NCBI RefSeq assembly: GCF_037975245.1
Contig: NC_092564.1
Coordinates: 9,647,984 to 9,707,983 of the forward strand
From: Apostichopus japonicus
Lineage: Eukaryota > Echinodermata > Holothuroidea > Aspidochirotida > Stichopodidae
Length of the DNA: 60,000 nucleotides
Reading direction: 5' to 3'
Shown here: positions 1-12,904 of the stretch, one piece after another
Layout of the letters: each line of letters starts with the position of its first letter
Position numbering within the stretch: the stretch's first letter is position 1
Made by a program: the position numbers and the translations under genes
Notes under the pieces: model-generated
What the model saw: the letters and a program-made list of their open reading frames with translations, nothing else
Databases searched by the model: none
What the model was told of the DNA's origin: nothing

Positions 1-3000
1 AACAATTCCCCCTACAACAAAGTGGTAATGTTCATTTCAGATTCATAGATCATTAATCTCTGAGTTTCTGACATATATTGCCTGTCACAGTTCTATGTAT
101 CTTGTATGGAGCTGTACATACAGTATGTGAAGCTTCATGTTGCAGACATAGTGCAGTACATTAATGTGTGGACATTTAAAGTATCTGGGAATGTTAACTA
201 TACAGTAGGTTATTCTTTCACAGAAAAGTGGGAAGGGCTATATACTGACAGCCTATGCCCTACAGTATACATGTACAGTATTCTTATTGTACAGTAATTT
301 AAATTAGATTTGGTTACATCTTTATTAAGGGTGACCGGTCTCTTTGTTTTCTGCATTTAAATACGTATATAAATCAAAATGTTAAATATAGATCTGCAAA
401 AAGTATGATTAAGTTTCCAATTTTGTTTATGATTATAATTTTTTTTTTATTTGAAACAAACCAATTGTAGAGTTAATGTTAAGCTTATGCCTCCAACAAC
501 TAGTTTGCAGACCACACTTGAAATCTTACCTACAATTTCTTATTGATTTATATACCAATAAGTGCCATTTTTTTGTAATTTTATCACAAACAAAATTCAT
601 AAACCTCCAACTTACAACACAAGATGTGGACAAACTATATATTTCCTGCAGTACTATATTTTGTTCTACGAATACGTGCTAATTCTTTATCCTCAATGGC
701 ACATGATCAAATCCTGATGGCAATTGCTATTATGTGTACCGTGCGTGTCCGTACTGTCAGGCAGAAAAGAAAGGAATTATATGCTGCTGCTGGAAAAACA
801 CAATATACATAGAACTTGTGGGTGGTTGGCCGGGATTCACCCTGCTCTTGTTACAAACCTTGTTGATGAAAGTATGTCACTGCAATTGCATGCATGCCTC
901 CATGGCTGATGTTAGGATTACATGTGAAGCATAGTGTTGATTGTCATCTCATGTAGATGAATTTATCTGTGCTACTACTGTAGGAATATACTTAAACAGA
1001 ATGTGTCAGTAGCATTCAGAACAATTTGGCCAACCACAGTACTATGCTATGACAACAGTTATTTCTTGTACAAGCTCATCCCCCCTCTGATTGTAACATG
1101 AAATCTTTAGAAGCTATATCTAGTATTTTTAAGATGATAATATCACCAGTATGTAAATTGATATATGTTATCAATCTTGCTGAGCTGATGATGCAGATGG
1201 ATGGAACTACTGTATCGTGTGAATTTACACAGTCTGTGCTTTTCTTTTCATTTATTTTTATTTAATTTTATATATGTGCATTTCTTACAAATGAGTATAC
1301 ATGTGAAAAACATCTTCATTTTACTGGGTTGGCCTGAAATACTGACCGCCATAATCAGAAATTGTGGAAAAGAACAGCAAAATTTCAACATGGTCAATTC
1401 AAAGAAGGTCCCTGCAGTCAATAACCCATGTAAACTTATGTAATACAAAGACTATCAATAATTTACAAGAGTTACAAGTTTACCTCAAGTGATGTACTGT
1501 ACTGCGTTATTGGGCATTACTAAACTGCATAACTACTATGTTGAGTTTATAACTTGCAACTTTTAGTTCAAATTCAAAACGGGCTGTGTTGTTTGCTTTT
1601 TTGGATAATGTAAGAGAATTTAATATTAAGATAATATTTATAAGTTAATTTATGTGGAGTTTAGTTCCTATCGTTAGATCATGTCATTTTCATTTGATGA
1701 AGTCCGAGCCAGACCAAAAGCTTTAAAACTGAACTAAGTTTCCTTTACACATCATCGCACACACCGTCAAACAATAATGGTAGCTGTTCCAATTTCCTTG
1801 TTGTAGAACATACATGGTACACTTTACAGGGCAAAGTACTAATTTTTACATTTTAGCGACTTCTCATCTATATTATCCAACTTTTTTTATATTTTTTATT
1901 GTTGGACATATATTATATACTTATCATTGTTTTGCCGAGCTGGTAAAAGTGAAACCAGGTCATATTACTGATCCAAATATTTGTTCACTCCCAAACAATA
2001 ACAAACAGCAAATATCGTGTGACCTTTCTTTCTCTTTGTAATTGTTGCTATGTGTACTGCTGTACCCTTGTACAGTACTCTTGTTTTTCTAATTCTGTTG
2101 TGAAGAATGCCTCACATCTCCGGAATAATTACAGACTTGATCTTCTCAGCAGTCTGATTAAAATGCTCACCTGTTTAGTAGCGAACCCTATCCCACCATC
2201 TTAAATGCGTGTGTGATAATAATCACCTACAACCTACAGTAAGCCATCCTCAAATCTAGGCCTTCAAGGTATCTTCGCGTGTTGAGATCTTGGGATGTAC
2301 TTGATGGATCTGCTGAGGATATTACCTCTACCCCTCCTGCGTTGAATGAAAACATGAGCCGTGCATAAAACCTGTGGGATACACGATGCCTGTAACAGTT
2401 CTTAGAGCTCTGTATCTTTCTCTGGAAACATGACGATTGTCAGGTATTGAATATAGCAGGAGTGACAATGGATAGCATCATGGACTTGTATTTATTTCTA
2501 TCACAAGTTTCCTATTTCTCATACGTAGGTCATTCCCAGACAGTTACCTGAACTCTGTCACTCGTAAATGTATCTTGATACTTTCCCAAGATTCATCAGG
2601 GATTTGTCTAAAATGCTGCAGTATAATACCCCTCTGTTCTAACTGAAACAGTCAGTATGTTCCTCCACCATACATTTGCTTTCTGTTTCTGAAAATGTTG
2701 GATGAGACCATAAATTTCACAGTTATTATCAGTATTGCTTTGAAAATATAGCAACACTTTACACAGATACTGTATGAATTGTGATACTGTCTTTTAAAAA
2801 GCACTTTTTTTGTGCTTGTTTTATAATAATATTTTACCAGACCTACCGAGTATTTCTCAAAGAAGCATTCCGACGGAAACAAGGAAAAGACAACAGTTTA
2901 AAATTATTATCCACCAAATATAGTAAAAGTCAATTTCCAATGATTGCATTCAGTTCTCACTTTCAGCATTTTGTCATCCAGAGAGGTTTTTTTGTACTAA

Positions 3001-4398
3001 TAATAATCAATTGTATGTTAAAAAAAATTACATTTTGTGCCATGCTTCATCTCATTACTTGGAGTGAAAGTTGACTAGCACACTCGCCGATCTAGTGAAC
3101 CACATTGTTATGCGAGACTGATTGGGATCCTCTCTTACCTCTCTGGGCTGTACTTTTGCTCCTTCCCATCTACCTACACCTACCTCTATTAACTGATAAC
3201 ATATACAGTATCACTGTGACACCCCGCCCCCCACCCTGACCCTTCTCCGGATCAGTGCCCATCACCACTTCCATTCGCGTCAGTAAAGAAGAGTAGAGTT
3301 CCGGTGACAAGTCCCATCGCCAGGACATGCTCTTGCGATGGTTTTCGGGAAGTTTGGGGTTTTCAGCATCAAAACAATTTCCATTACCAATGCCATGTAT
3401 GTTCTTGTATGTACAGTTCTTGTATCATGATGTCTCATTTTAATAACCAGCAGAAACCAAACCTGGTGATAATTTAGCAATATTTGTCTTTGCGTTCTAC
3501 CGTGTTATTTTGATTATGTAGTTTTCAATGTTTGGTAATATGCAGCTTGAGTACGCCTCTGTGCTCTCTCAAACATGACATTAGTAAAAAGCTTCATAGG
3601 GATCTCTCTTTTTCCAACTAAAAGCCTTTCTCAAGTTTAATTATCTTTTCACAGATAAAGGTTCCGATTTAGGTAAACTTACTGATATTTCATGTGCACC
3701 AAATTATTGTTTGTGCGGTTTCAGGTACCTTGATTAACTTGTGTGTATTATCTTGTGCTGATGTTACTGCATACTTCAGCATAGGGTAGCCTTATGATAA
3801 ATGGCTATGCGTGATTATTTAGACATTAAAGATATCTAGATAACTTATCAGACAGGCACAATTTATTGATTTTTAAACAGACTGTCAGGATTATGACAAG
3901 AAGTACAGATTTACTGGGTTTTTTTTTTCCACTTGCAACAGTGCTGAAAATCCAAGTAAATAGAGTCATGATTTGTCTGTTTGTACTATTTTAGACTATC
4001 CTGTATCTAGAGAAGGAAGTCTATTCCAAGTTCCCAACAGTGTGACACTTTGTGACACACAGTGTGACAGAAGACTTTAACTTTGACAACCCTCAGGACT
4101 CTTAGATTTAGTTTAATTGCTGAATAGTTTAAGTGAGCTAAACATAATTATTATATAATCAAGTCTGATGACATTGCGAGAGATAGTTTATTGGAAAATA
4201 CTATTTTGTATCCTTTTTTATTGTAGAAAGAGCAAAGTATAGTTTTGGATTAGTAGTTCTTTCTCATAAATTTGAATTTAAGTAAATCATTATTGGTCTT
4301 GTTTATACAAAGATTTGCAGCTACTGTATAGGGTGAGAAATAATATCATGAGAGAATATGAACTAAACTCAGTACCATGCAAGACGTAAAGATCGCAT
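1..4398. other. Non-coding, upstream of first recognised exon
   Basis: AT-rich with many stops in all frames. I see no recognisable coding sequence. Short open frames (for example 2781-3074) show no domain and no exon context. A signal-peptide exon could hide anywhere upstream of 20153, but I could not identify one. Confidence 0.6.
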
Positions 4399-4768
4399 TT
4401 AAAGGCATTGAAGACTCGCCCCAAACCGTGTGTCGCGCTGTGAAAAAGTTGACTTTCCGTTGCTTGCAAGTGAAGATTTCTGCTTGTCGCTACAAAATGC
4501 AGACAGTAATGAAATTTGATACCTTGTTATCTTTAGCTGGACCTGAGATGTCCATCGCTGTATCGTTTATACACTGTGCTGTGGGTATTGACCGCACAGT
4601 TGTATGTACTGACTGTACACTTGTGTCTAATTACCGAAGGTAGCAAGCTGTTTGCATATTTTCTGGGATTGATGGTGGTGTCTAACTCTACTGTTACACC
4701 TCATTCGAAACTAGGTCAGATTACCGGCATTAGACGTTTCTTTTTGCACAAGTCTTCACACCCTTTAA
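4399..4768 (+). mobile_element. TTAA-ended MITE, copy 1
   Basis: 370 bp. Starts TTAAAGGCATTGAAGACTCG and ends CACACCCTTTAA, whose reverse complement starts TTAAAGGGTGTGAAGACT; the termini are inverted repeats of about 21 bp with three mismatches. The same unit occurs at 32975, 42446 and, reversed, 52538. TTAA plus AGG ends recall T2/Kolobok-type elements (inference). Short open frames inside are not conserved as protein. Confidence 0.85.
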
Positions 4769-7700
4769 CTAAGTGCCTCAGACTGCATCCTCACTATCCT
4801 GTCTGCCAAGATTCCTGGTATACCGAAACATAACGGAACAATAGTAAATATAGAGAGAGATTATATACAGAGTGTTACTAAAATGTAATCCATCCCATGA
4901 CTATTTGTCTCTAACAAATTTTCATTTCAGAAAAGCTAACTTCTTTCATAATTTGCAAACCATTGAAGGTTATGCCTAATTTTATGGAAAAAGATTTAAT
5001 TGGAGCAAATTTTGTTTTTGTTTGAGTGAAAATAATTAACATGTTATATCACCACAGCAATTTGTGTGAAAAAAATCATCACAAAATATATTTTTAATAT
5101 GCTTGCTCATCAAACCTTTTTTACAAGTATATTAGTTTTCATAATATACCATTTATGTTCCTCTCTTAATCAGTTAATCTAATAACAATAAATCGGTGGC
5201 TTTCTGTTGATCCAGCGCTTCTGACAAAGCTCTAGGAATTTAATTTGATAACTTTTCGTCTGATTTCTGATAAAATCTCTTCCAATCTTTGTGGCCTTGT
5301 CAAAATGGGAAATAATGCTAAGTTCAGGTATTTAAGAAGCAAAATTGGTATAAGGATAGAAATGATTTTATCATCATATTTCAGATGAGTGGAAATAGTA
5401 ATATTCTCTCACATTCAGGATAATCTGGTACCCCAGAGTTTCAAAATCAAAGCACGTCAAGCATTTTACAATTCTGTGAGAACTGCAAATCCTTTGATAT
5501 AGATATGATGTACACCCCTAGTATTCAAACTATTTTGCTTGGTGACATCACCATCTTGGTGGCCCTCCAGTGGGGATGTTATGGCCTGATGAAAGGGTCT
5601 TTGTGGATTAACCATCCCCTTTCAGAAGTTTTAATCTGACTAAAGGTGCTTAGTTGGTGTTTATTTATTTGGCAACTTTTAATTACTGTATTACATTTTT
5701 GCACGTTTTCCCCCATTAATATCATAAGTTTTTACTTTCACTTTTTTTGATGGCCCTTTACTGTACTTTTGTTGGTAACCCTTGAAAAGGGTCATGGCCA
5801 TCACTTTTGGAATATGAGGGATATACTCCACTTTGTAATACAAGTGATATATACCACAGCCACAGAAGTTTACTGTACCAGTGTGTGGTGATGATTCAAT
5901 TTTACATGTGCCTCCCAACTGCAAAATTTCGGCAAATTGCTGAACGTGAGACAACACCTATATGTTAACTCTTATAAGATAGCTATAATGAAAAATACCT
6001 TCAGGGAAGTTCAGGCGTATTACTACAAAGTCCAATGCCATGCTCACCCCTAGAACGTACTTGTTAACTAAATTTAATTTACAGAGGTAATTTGCGAAGG
6101 AGCAATGGATAATCAGGGACTTAGGTCATATTTTTATTGGCGTGTACGATGTTTGATGAATCGGAGTTGAACATCTTTGGTGTTCTCACGTCGATATGCC
6201 ATGTAACGTGTGTATGACAAGATGATTCTAGGCAAAGGAGGGCTGGAGGAGCGTGTAATATGAAACAGTAATTTATGATGTTAAACTTCTTCATTTAATT
6301 TCTATCCCCCACATTGTATCAGCTTTACTTTAGGAGTACTGTATGGGTGTAGGACATTTTGTACAAAACTAAAACTGTAACATTACTGTCAATGCTTGTC
6401 AGAAACAGGAAGTCAACACACTGTGCCATAAAAGCTTTCTCGATCATGAGATAAAATTGTGTGAATTTGAATTTTTGCTAGAAAATTGTATACATGTTTC
6501 TAGTGGCTGCAGTGATTTCGTAATTCATTTAATACTTTGATATTTCAGTACGTTTGATTTAGAAAAAAACTTACGAATTGTCACTTACTGTAGTGTTAAA
6601 AACAGTGATCTTAATTTTTTCCTTTAGTATATATTTATTATCATCATAATTTATAACGTGAAAGTGTTGTTTATGTTAGACATATAATGCAGGAGACAGT
6701 GTCATGAATAAATGAATATTTAGTACATTTATTTATATTTTGAATTTCTGTTGGGAACTTGGAATATCTCCTGATTGGTTTTTTTCAACGATAGCGACGG
6801 ATCCTGGATTGAACACGTTCTTTGTATTGAGTTTCATACTGTAGTACTGTTACTGTATTGTACGCTATGCACAGAGGTTATTAATGCTCAATGATCTTGT
6901 GAAACAAGTGCCGTTACCTTAAGCCCAGATCAGATCCAGATCTCATATAATACACTATAAGAACTTTAAAGGCCAAGGATTGAAACCTTATCTCCTAAAA
7001 ATGGATTCATTCTGGGCCTATTGGACCAGTGGTAGTGTACCTGTAAGTAGTCTGTTTGTGGGCTCTTCTCATCTGGCAATTCATGTTCAGTAGAAATTTA
7101 TTAAATTCTGTTAGTTGATTGAAGAGAAAACAAAAAATGTTTGCAAGTAATTTCAGCCTTGCATATTAAAATATGAAGGTAATGTTTATAAGATGTTGCC
7201 AAGGCTGGTTAACAATGAACAGTTCCTCGTTAATATTTCTCTGAAGCTTTTTAGCGGAACCTGAACCATGTAAATCATTCATTAATCATGATAGGTTTCT
7301 GTCGGTAATTGACAATCATGGCCAGTGAGCTAATGCAATATTTTTGCCAGCATGTTACTGGGGGCCGTGAAGAGCAGCGATTGCTATCAAGTCTATATTT
7401 TCTCGATGATAAGGTCGTGACATTGATATTTCAATAAACAAACGAGCATTAGTTAGTTCACATTTAATGAAAACAATATCGGCTCAGAGAGAGAGAGAGT
7501 GAACAGAAGTAGTGATTGTTGGCACACAGTAGTGAAAATGATTACTGTACCTGATAATTACCGGTAAGTGTCGGTATTCGTTAACAGTTTGAAGGATTGA
7601 TGCGTGTAGAATACGGAGGAGGAGGGACGAAGAACATGAAAGTATTAGGCAGGCTGGAGTAACTATTGTATATAATCAAAATTAACTACTGCATTTACTG

Positions 7701-10700
7701 TATTTGATAACATTTCAACATTTTTTCCTGCCAAGATTTATGTTTGCAGCAATGCAGTACATGATATATGACCTATCTGCAGTTGATAGATTGTTCTATG
7801 TGACACATATAAAAAGACCTTTTAAGATTATTAAATGGTTTCATAAGCACATATAGTAAGTTTTACTACATCTTTGGCTCGAAACAGCAATAAAGACAAT
7901 GTTCTTTAGTCTTTACATTTTCTTGCAAAATATTCCCTCAAATTTTATTAGTTGATTTGTAACATTCTGGCAATTTTAGTTAACTTATTGTGAAATGCTC
8001 AAAGTATTAAAGTATATTACTTTAGCAAGCTACTGTACTTAAAAGAAGTCCTGTCACTTTGAGTGTGTCACCCAATGAAATAAAGAACCAGAATTTTTAA
8101 GTTTTCAATATAACTTATCGTTTAAAGGTTGCTAAGTACTAATATTTTATTTTCATTGTTCATACAGCAGTTGTCACCAATTCATGACTTGGTTTTTTAA
8201 CCTGTATAAAGTAAGTTGGCATCTTGGAACTCAAAATGTGTGTTACATTATTTTAAACTATGCACAATCTCCGTTTCCAGAGAACTGCTCATCAAGGGTT
8301 CCGGGTTATGGCAGGCCTTCGGAATAAATATTTACATAACATTCCAGGAAGCGAAATGGGATCCTTAATGTTATTCGTGTCAGTTTTAATTGGAAAATTA
8401 AGTAAGCTGGTTACACAAGGAGATTGAGAAAGCTGAATCCGATCTGGGTCTGCACCTGCTAAGCCGAGTTTAAAGATTGTCATCCATGTTACTTCATGGA
8501 TGGGTAGATACAGCGCTACACGGAAAGTAATTAGAGGCAGGGAATTGCCGAACACACACCGGGGGGGGGGGGGGTTGGGTGGGAGGAGGGATTAATCGCT
8601 TGAGCTAACGTCAATGACACTTGTAATTACTTTAAACATGGTGTGAAGGTGTCAAAGAGTTTAATACAGGGTTTGCCAGTGAAGAATAGTCAACCGTTAA
8701 AACAAAACGAACCTCAGCTGCATAATCGTTAATGCAATTTTCCTGCCTTGCATATTTTTCTGGAATCTGCAGAGCCAAATTTGTTTCGGCAGACGAGAGA
8801 TTCTTGCTACGAAACGCAGGTGTTGAACCTTGGGATGGTGTAATCAGAAGAGAGTGAGAGTTGACAATGACCCAGAACTGATTGGTCAGTGGAAGACCAT
8901 TGCTGAGCTCGACTCACCTAACTATAGTAGTGAATAACTTTATAACGTACCGTAGATCTGTTTGACTCGGACACATTGCCAGCTATTTTGTTTCTTTTTC
9001 ATCATTAATTGGACAAAATGGTTAATTTAACAGATTCACAGTGCATTAAATACTAAAACCCAAACTATCAGATCTCATATATGTATGGATTAACTCATAC
9101 ACCATGCTTTAATTATTGCCCCTTTTTTCTGCTTCCAGAATAAAAAGAATCAAGATTTTACTTCACTTCACTGATGTTCATTCTATTAGTATCATGCAAA
9201 TACCATCTTTTTCCACCAGCAAGTTTGTAGAAGCATTTCCTTCCTTGCCTGTGTTAATTATGTTCCATTCCCTGCCAGTTTTACAGTACTCAGCAAGTTT
9301 ATTTAGGGTTACAAGTTATTGTTTCATACAAGTTTTTGTTATGATGGAAGAACTTTCTTCAAATAAAAATCTGACAACCCTCAGAGTTAGGGTCGTGAAA
9401 GTTACAACTGTAATAAAAGCTGTAACTTCCCCATATCGCCCTCTCACCCCCCCCACCGCTCCCCTGCCCTTAGAAAAAAAGAAACAAAATATCAATTGAA
9501 AAGCATGAAAATAGCTCATCTTCAGCTGAATGGTGTGTGTAGTATTTCATCACTAGCAGCCAACTTTTAGTGGAACTTTAATTATCGAAAGAAAAAAATG
9601 CATCTAATGCTGCTGGGATTGAAAACAGATATTCCTTCATAATCACAAGGTAGTTGATAACCGACTAATGTAAGTGAAGAAACCAGTATCCTCTGAGGAA
9701 ATCACTTTGTTCCATATTACACCTACACAGAAGAAAAAGAGAATAAAGAAATGACAGAAAGAAGTAAAAAGTTGCCATGGCTCCCTCAATGAAATGATAA
9801 TTTTCAATTTCCGTCTTGGCTGAAACTTTTTCATTTCTTCAGATATCTCAAGTTAGTTTTCAGGAATATTTCTTGAAGTTTGGAGAAAAGAAGGGGAGAA
9901 ATATGAAACACAAAAAGTGTACGTCAAAATGCCAAAATATTGAGTCAGTGGCATATTACGGTTTAGCACTGTTACACTTTTCCTTTGCCAGGCATTTCAT
10001 TACATAGGTCTTACGATTCCGATTCTTTTAGAAAAATGTCAAGATTAATTGTTTTGCTTACTTGGCATTCTTTCGTCATTTAAAGCTGATTTCTGTACTA
10101 AAATACTAAATTGTAACATTGTTTTTACCAAACCATATTCACATATATTTGGATATCCCTGTAATTCAGTAAAGTTCTGTACTAGTGAAAAGAAATTTAT
10201 ACATCAAACCCTAGCATTGCATTAAAAAGATTTTAATAGCCTGCCTCTTCGATTGCCTTGCACCTTGCATACAAGTTTCTATATCATATTTGTTGTACAT
10301 GTAATTTGTATGTATTCTGTTTGAATTACAATGGGACAGTGTATAGATCTATCGTCCCTAGATTTTATCCAAAGACATCTTCAGCTAGCTAGCGACTTCA
10401 ACGAAAGAGAGAGAGAAAGATACCGGAATCTTGACACCTTCTCCTTCTCTTTCCCTTCACAACCATAAATTAATCAGCGGAGAGTGTACTGTGACAGAGG
10501 AGTTAATAAGTAGGAAAATGTGAAGATAGAAATCAATTCCAAAGGAAATTTGAGATATGCTGGCTGTCATCCCCATCTGAGATTCCAAATGCCTCATTTT
10601 TTTCCTTCCTTCTTGTGCTTTTCTTGTATATAGAGTTGTTCAGTTCGGAAACTTGTGAGCATGGGATTGTATATCCAGCTGTTCCATGTCTATGAGTTTC

Positions 10701-12227
10701 ATAGCCAGTTACCAGAAATTGTCAAAGGTATTCAGAGCTACTAATTGGGTGGTCGGTGTAATTTTACTGCACGATTAAAGTTTATTGAGCGGTCACTGTG
10801 AGAATTTGGGTACAACATAGTATTTGGTTACGTTTTATAATATTTACAGTTTTTACTTTAGTTTTGAAGTATTGCGTTTAGCTGTGTTTATGTGAAGTTG
10901 TCTTTCAAAAAGAAATGAAAGATCCTTGGTACTCCACAGTATGAGATATGAGTAGAGGCAAAGTCCGTCCATCAAAGTTTATTTTATCTGAAGTTTGTAG
11001 AGTGTATTACTTCCTTTTCTGTACGCACAGTATGTTCGGTTTGGTACAATGGTTGGTATTCAATTTTGTCAGAATCACGAAAACAATTGGGAGTTGACTT
11101 CACGAATCATTTTTTTTTAGCTGTTTTTGTGTGTGTGTTTGTTTACCTTTCTTTTTTATTGATCTTGAGTTTTATAAAGAAACACCTACACTGTTATAAT
11201 ATCAAAACATTTCAAGGTTTACAGTCTTGTGTCAAGGCAAGGCCTTCTCACATAAATTTGACAGCATTTATTCCCTGGTCATTTGGTAATTTGTCACACC
11301 TTACACATCCAAGTGTGCATACTGTAATTCAAACAGTCACTCCCTGCACACTACAGTGCGCAGTTACAACTGTGTGTGGAGTCAATGAGAACAACGTATC
11401 AAACTTGTACTTGTATCATGAGGTGGGCATGGATGGGGTGGGATGATGGTTGAATCCAGGGGTACCCTATATTAATAAATAAATTGACATTACCTTGTAA
11501 TGCAAGATTATCGTCATGTTTCTTCAAGACTTCCCCTAGCTTGCCCCGACTCCATGGACTTTGTTGTTGTTGCATAGGCCACATATTGGAAGGTAGGTAT
11601 TTACTAGAATACCAATAATGGAAAGATACACGGTAATATGAAATGATCATCTGTTACTTCATATCTCAAATTAGACCTGCCACCTCATTAATTTCCAAAA
11701 GAAACAATAAACCATTATATTTAAATTTTGTTGGACAAAATCTGTACTGCATTTAAACCAGTAAATAAGTCTCCAATAAGGAGCAATGAAACATCAATTG
11801 TAACGGAAATCTTGTGGATGTCTTAGTCAGATTTAGGGATAACCAGCTCTCTGCAGATATTAAATAGCATGTTCATAATGATTTTAGATTATAACAGAAT
11901 TCAAAATAAAGTGGCAGGTTTATGTACTGGTAATTTAAAGATTATAATGAATACCCCAGCCCTCTCTCATTGGTGTTCACTACCTTCCATGGGAAGAATT
12001 GCATTAGTGACATCATCATCAATGTTCCTGACTAACGTAATCTGTCTGTGAACATCGGCCAATTTTACCCTCAAGAGAAAACCACTTAATCTAAATGTGA
12101 ATGAAAGACTCCCTGTTTACCCCCAAGAATGCAGTAAAATAGCAAAATTCTAGAACAAAGCGAAGAAAACCATTTGCATAAATTAATTGAATCACTATCG
12201 AGGAAATTTCTCCATCTTGTGGACTTT
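4769..12227. other. Non-coding stretch
   Basis: No recognisable gene. A G run lies at 8561-8574. The longest open frames (9116-9499 and 11066-11446, about 126 codons each) have low-complexity or unrecognised composition and no supporting signals. Confidence 0.6.
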
Positions 12228-12904
12228 GCTAGATCTCAAATTAGATTAATATTGAAAGCCAGTAACTGCAGGTGCCTTAGAAACTATATAGCACTCGCCT
12301 ATCTATCTTTAATGCAATATTTAATGAAGAAATTTGACAAATGTCTCTCTTGAGACCTTGAAATGGCTGATTTAGCAGCACTTCTTGTGAGATGTTTGCA
12401 TTTCTGAATGCTTGCAATGTAAGAGGAATGATGATGCAGGGAAGTCAATGACCATTACAATGATAATGATAGATGTGCTATTTAGTAATATTTCATTCAG
12501 AGACCATTTGTGGACAGAGAGAAGTGATTATTGTGATACCTTGAGTCTTAGGACTTGGACTTAGCTAGATCTCAAATTAGATTAATATGGAAAGCCAGTA
12601 ACTGCAGGTGCCTTACAAACTATAGCACTAGCCTATCTGTTTTTAATAGCAAGTTTTAAAGAAGAATTTGACAAATGTCTCTCGTGAGACCTTGAAATGG
12701 CTGATTTAGCAGCTAACTTCTTTTGAGATGTTTGTATTTTTGAATGCTTACCAATATAAATGGGATGATGATGCAGGAAAAGTCAATGACCATTACAATA
12801 ATGATGGATGTGCTATGCAACAACTATGTATTCATGCAGAGACCGTTTGTGGACGAAAAGAAGTGGTTATTAATTTGTGATACCTTTAGACTTAGGACTT
12901 GGAA
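12228..12904. repeat. Tandem duplication, unit about 336 bp
   Basis: 12228-12560 is repeated at 12564-12904. Shared stretches include GCTAGATCTCAAATTAGATT, AGCCAGTAACTGCAGGTGCC and GACCTTGAAATGGCTGATTT. Many indels and substitutions show an old event. No coding potential is shared. Confidence 0.9.

Noticed and set aside
4377-4833. Open frames in MITE copies (also 33228-33470, 42691-42879, 52684-52908)
   Set aside because: Similar peptides recur only because the repeat is homologous; frames differ in start, stop and strand between copies.
7010-7080. tRNA-derived SINE with an A-box-like GGACCAGTGGTAGTG
   Set aside because: No convincing B box at the right distance, no A-rich tail and no second copy in the window.
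9116-9499. 127-codon open frame (and 11066-11446, 126 codons)
   Set aside because: No domain, AT-rich composition like the flanks, no splice or promoter context; expected by chance in this much DNA.
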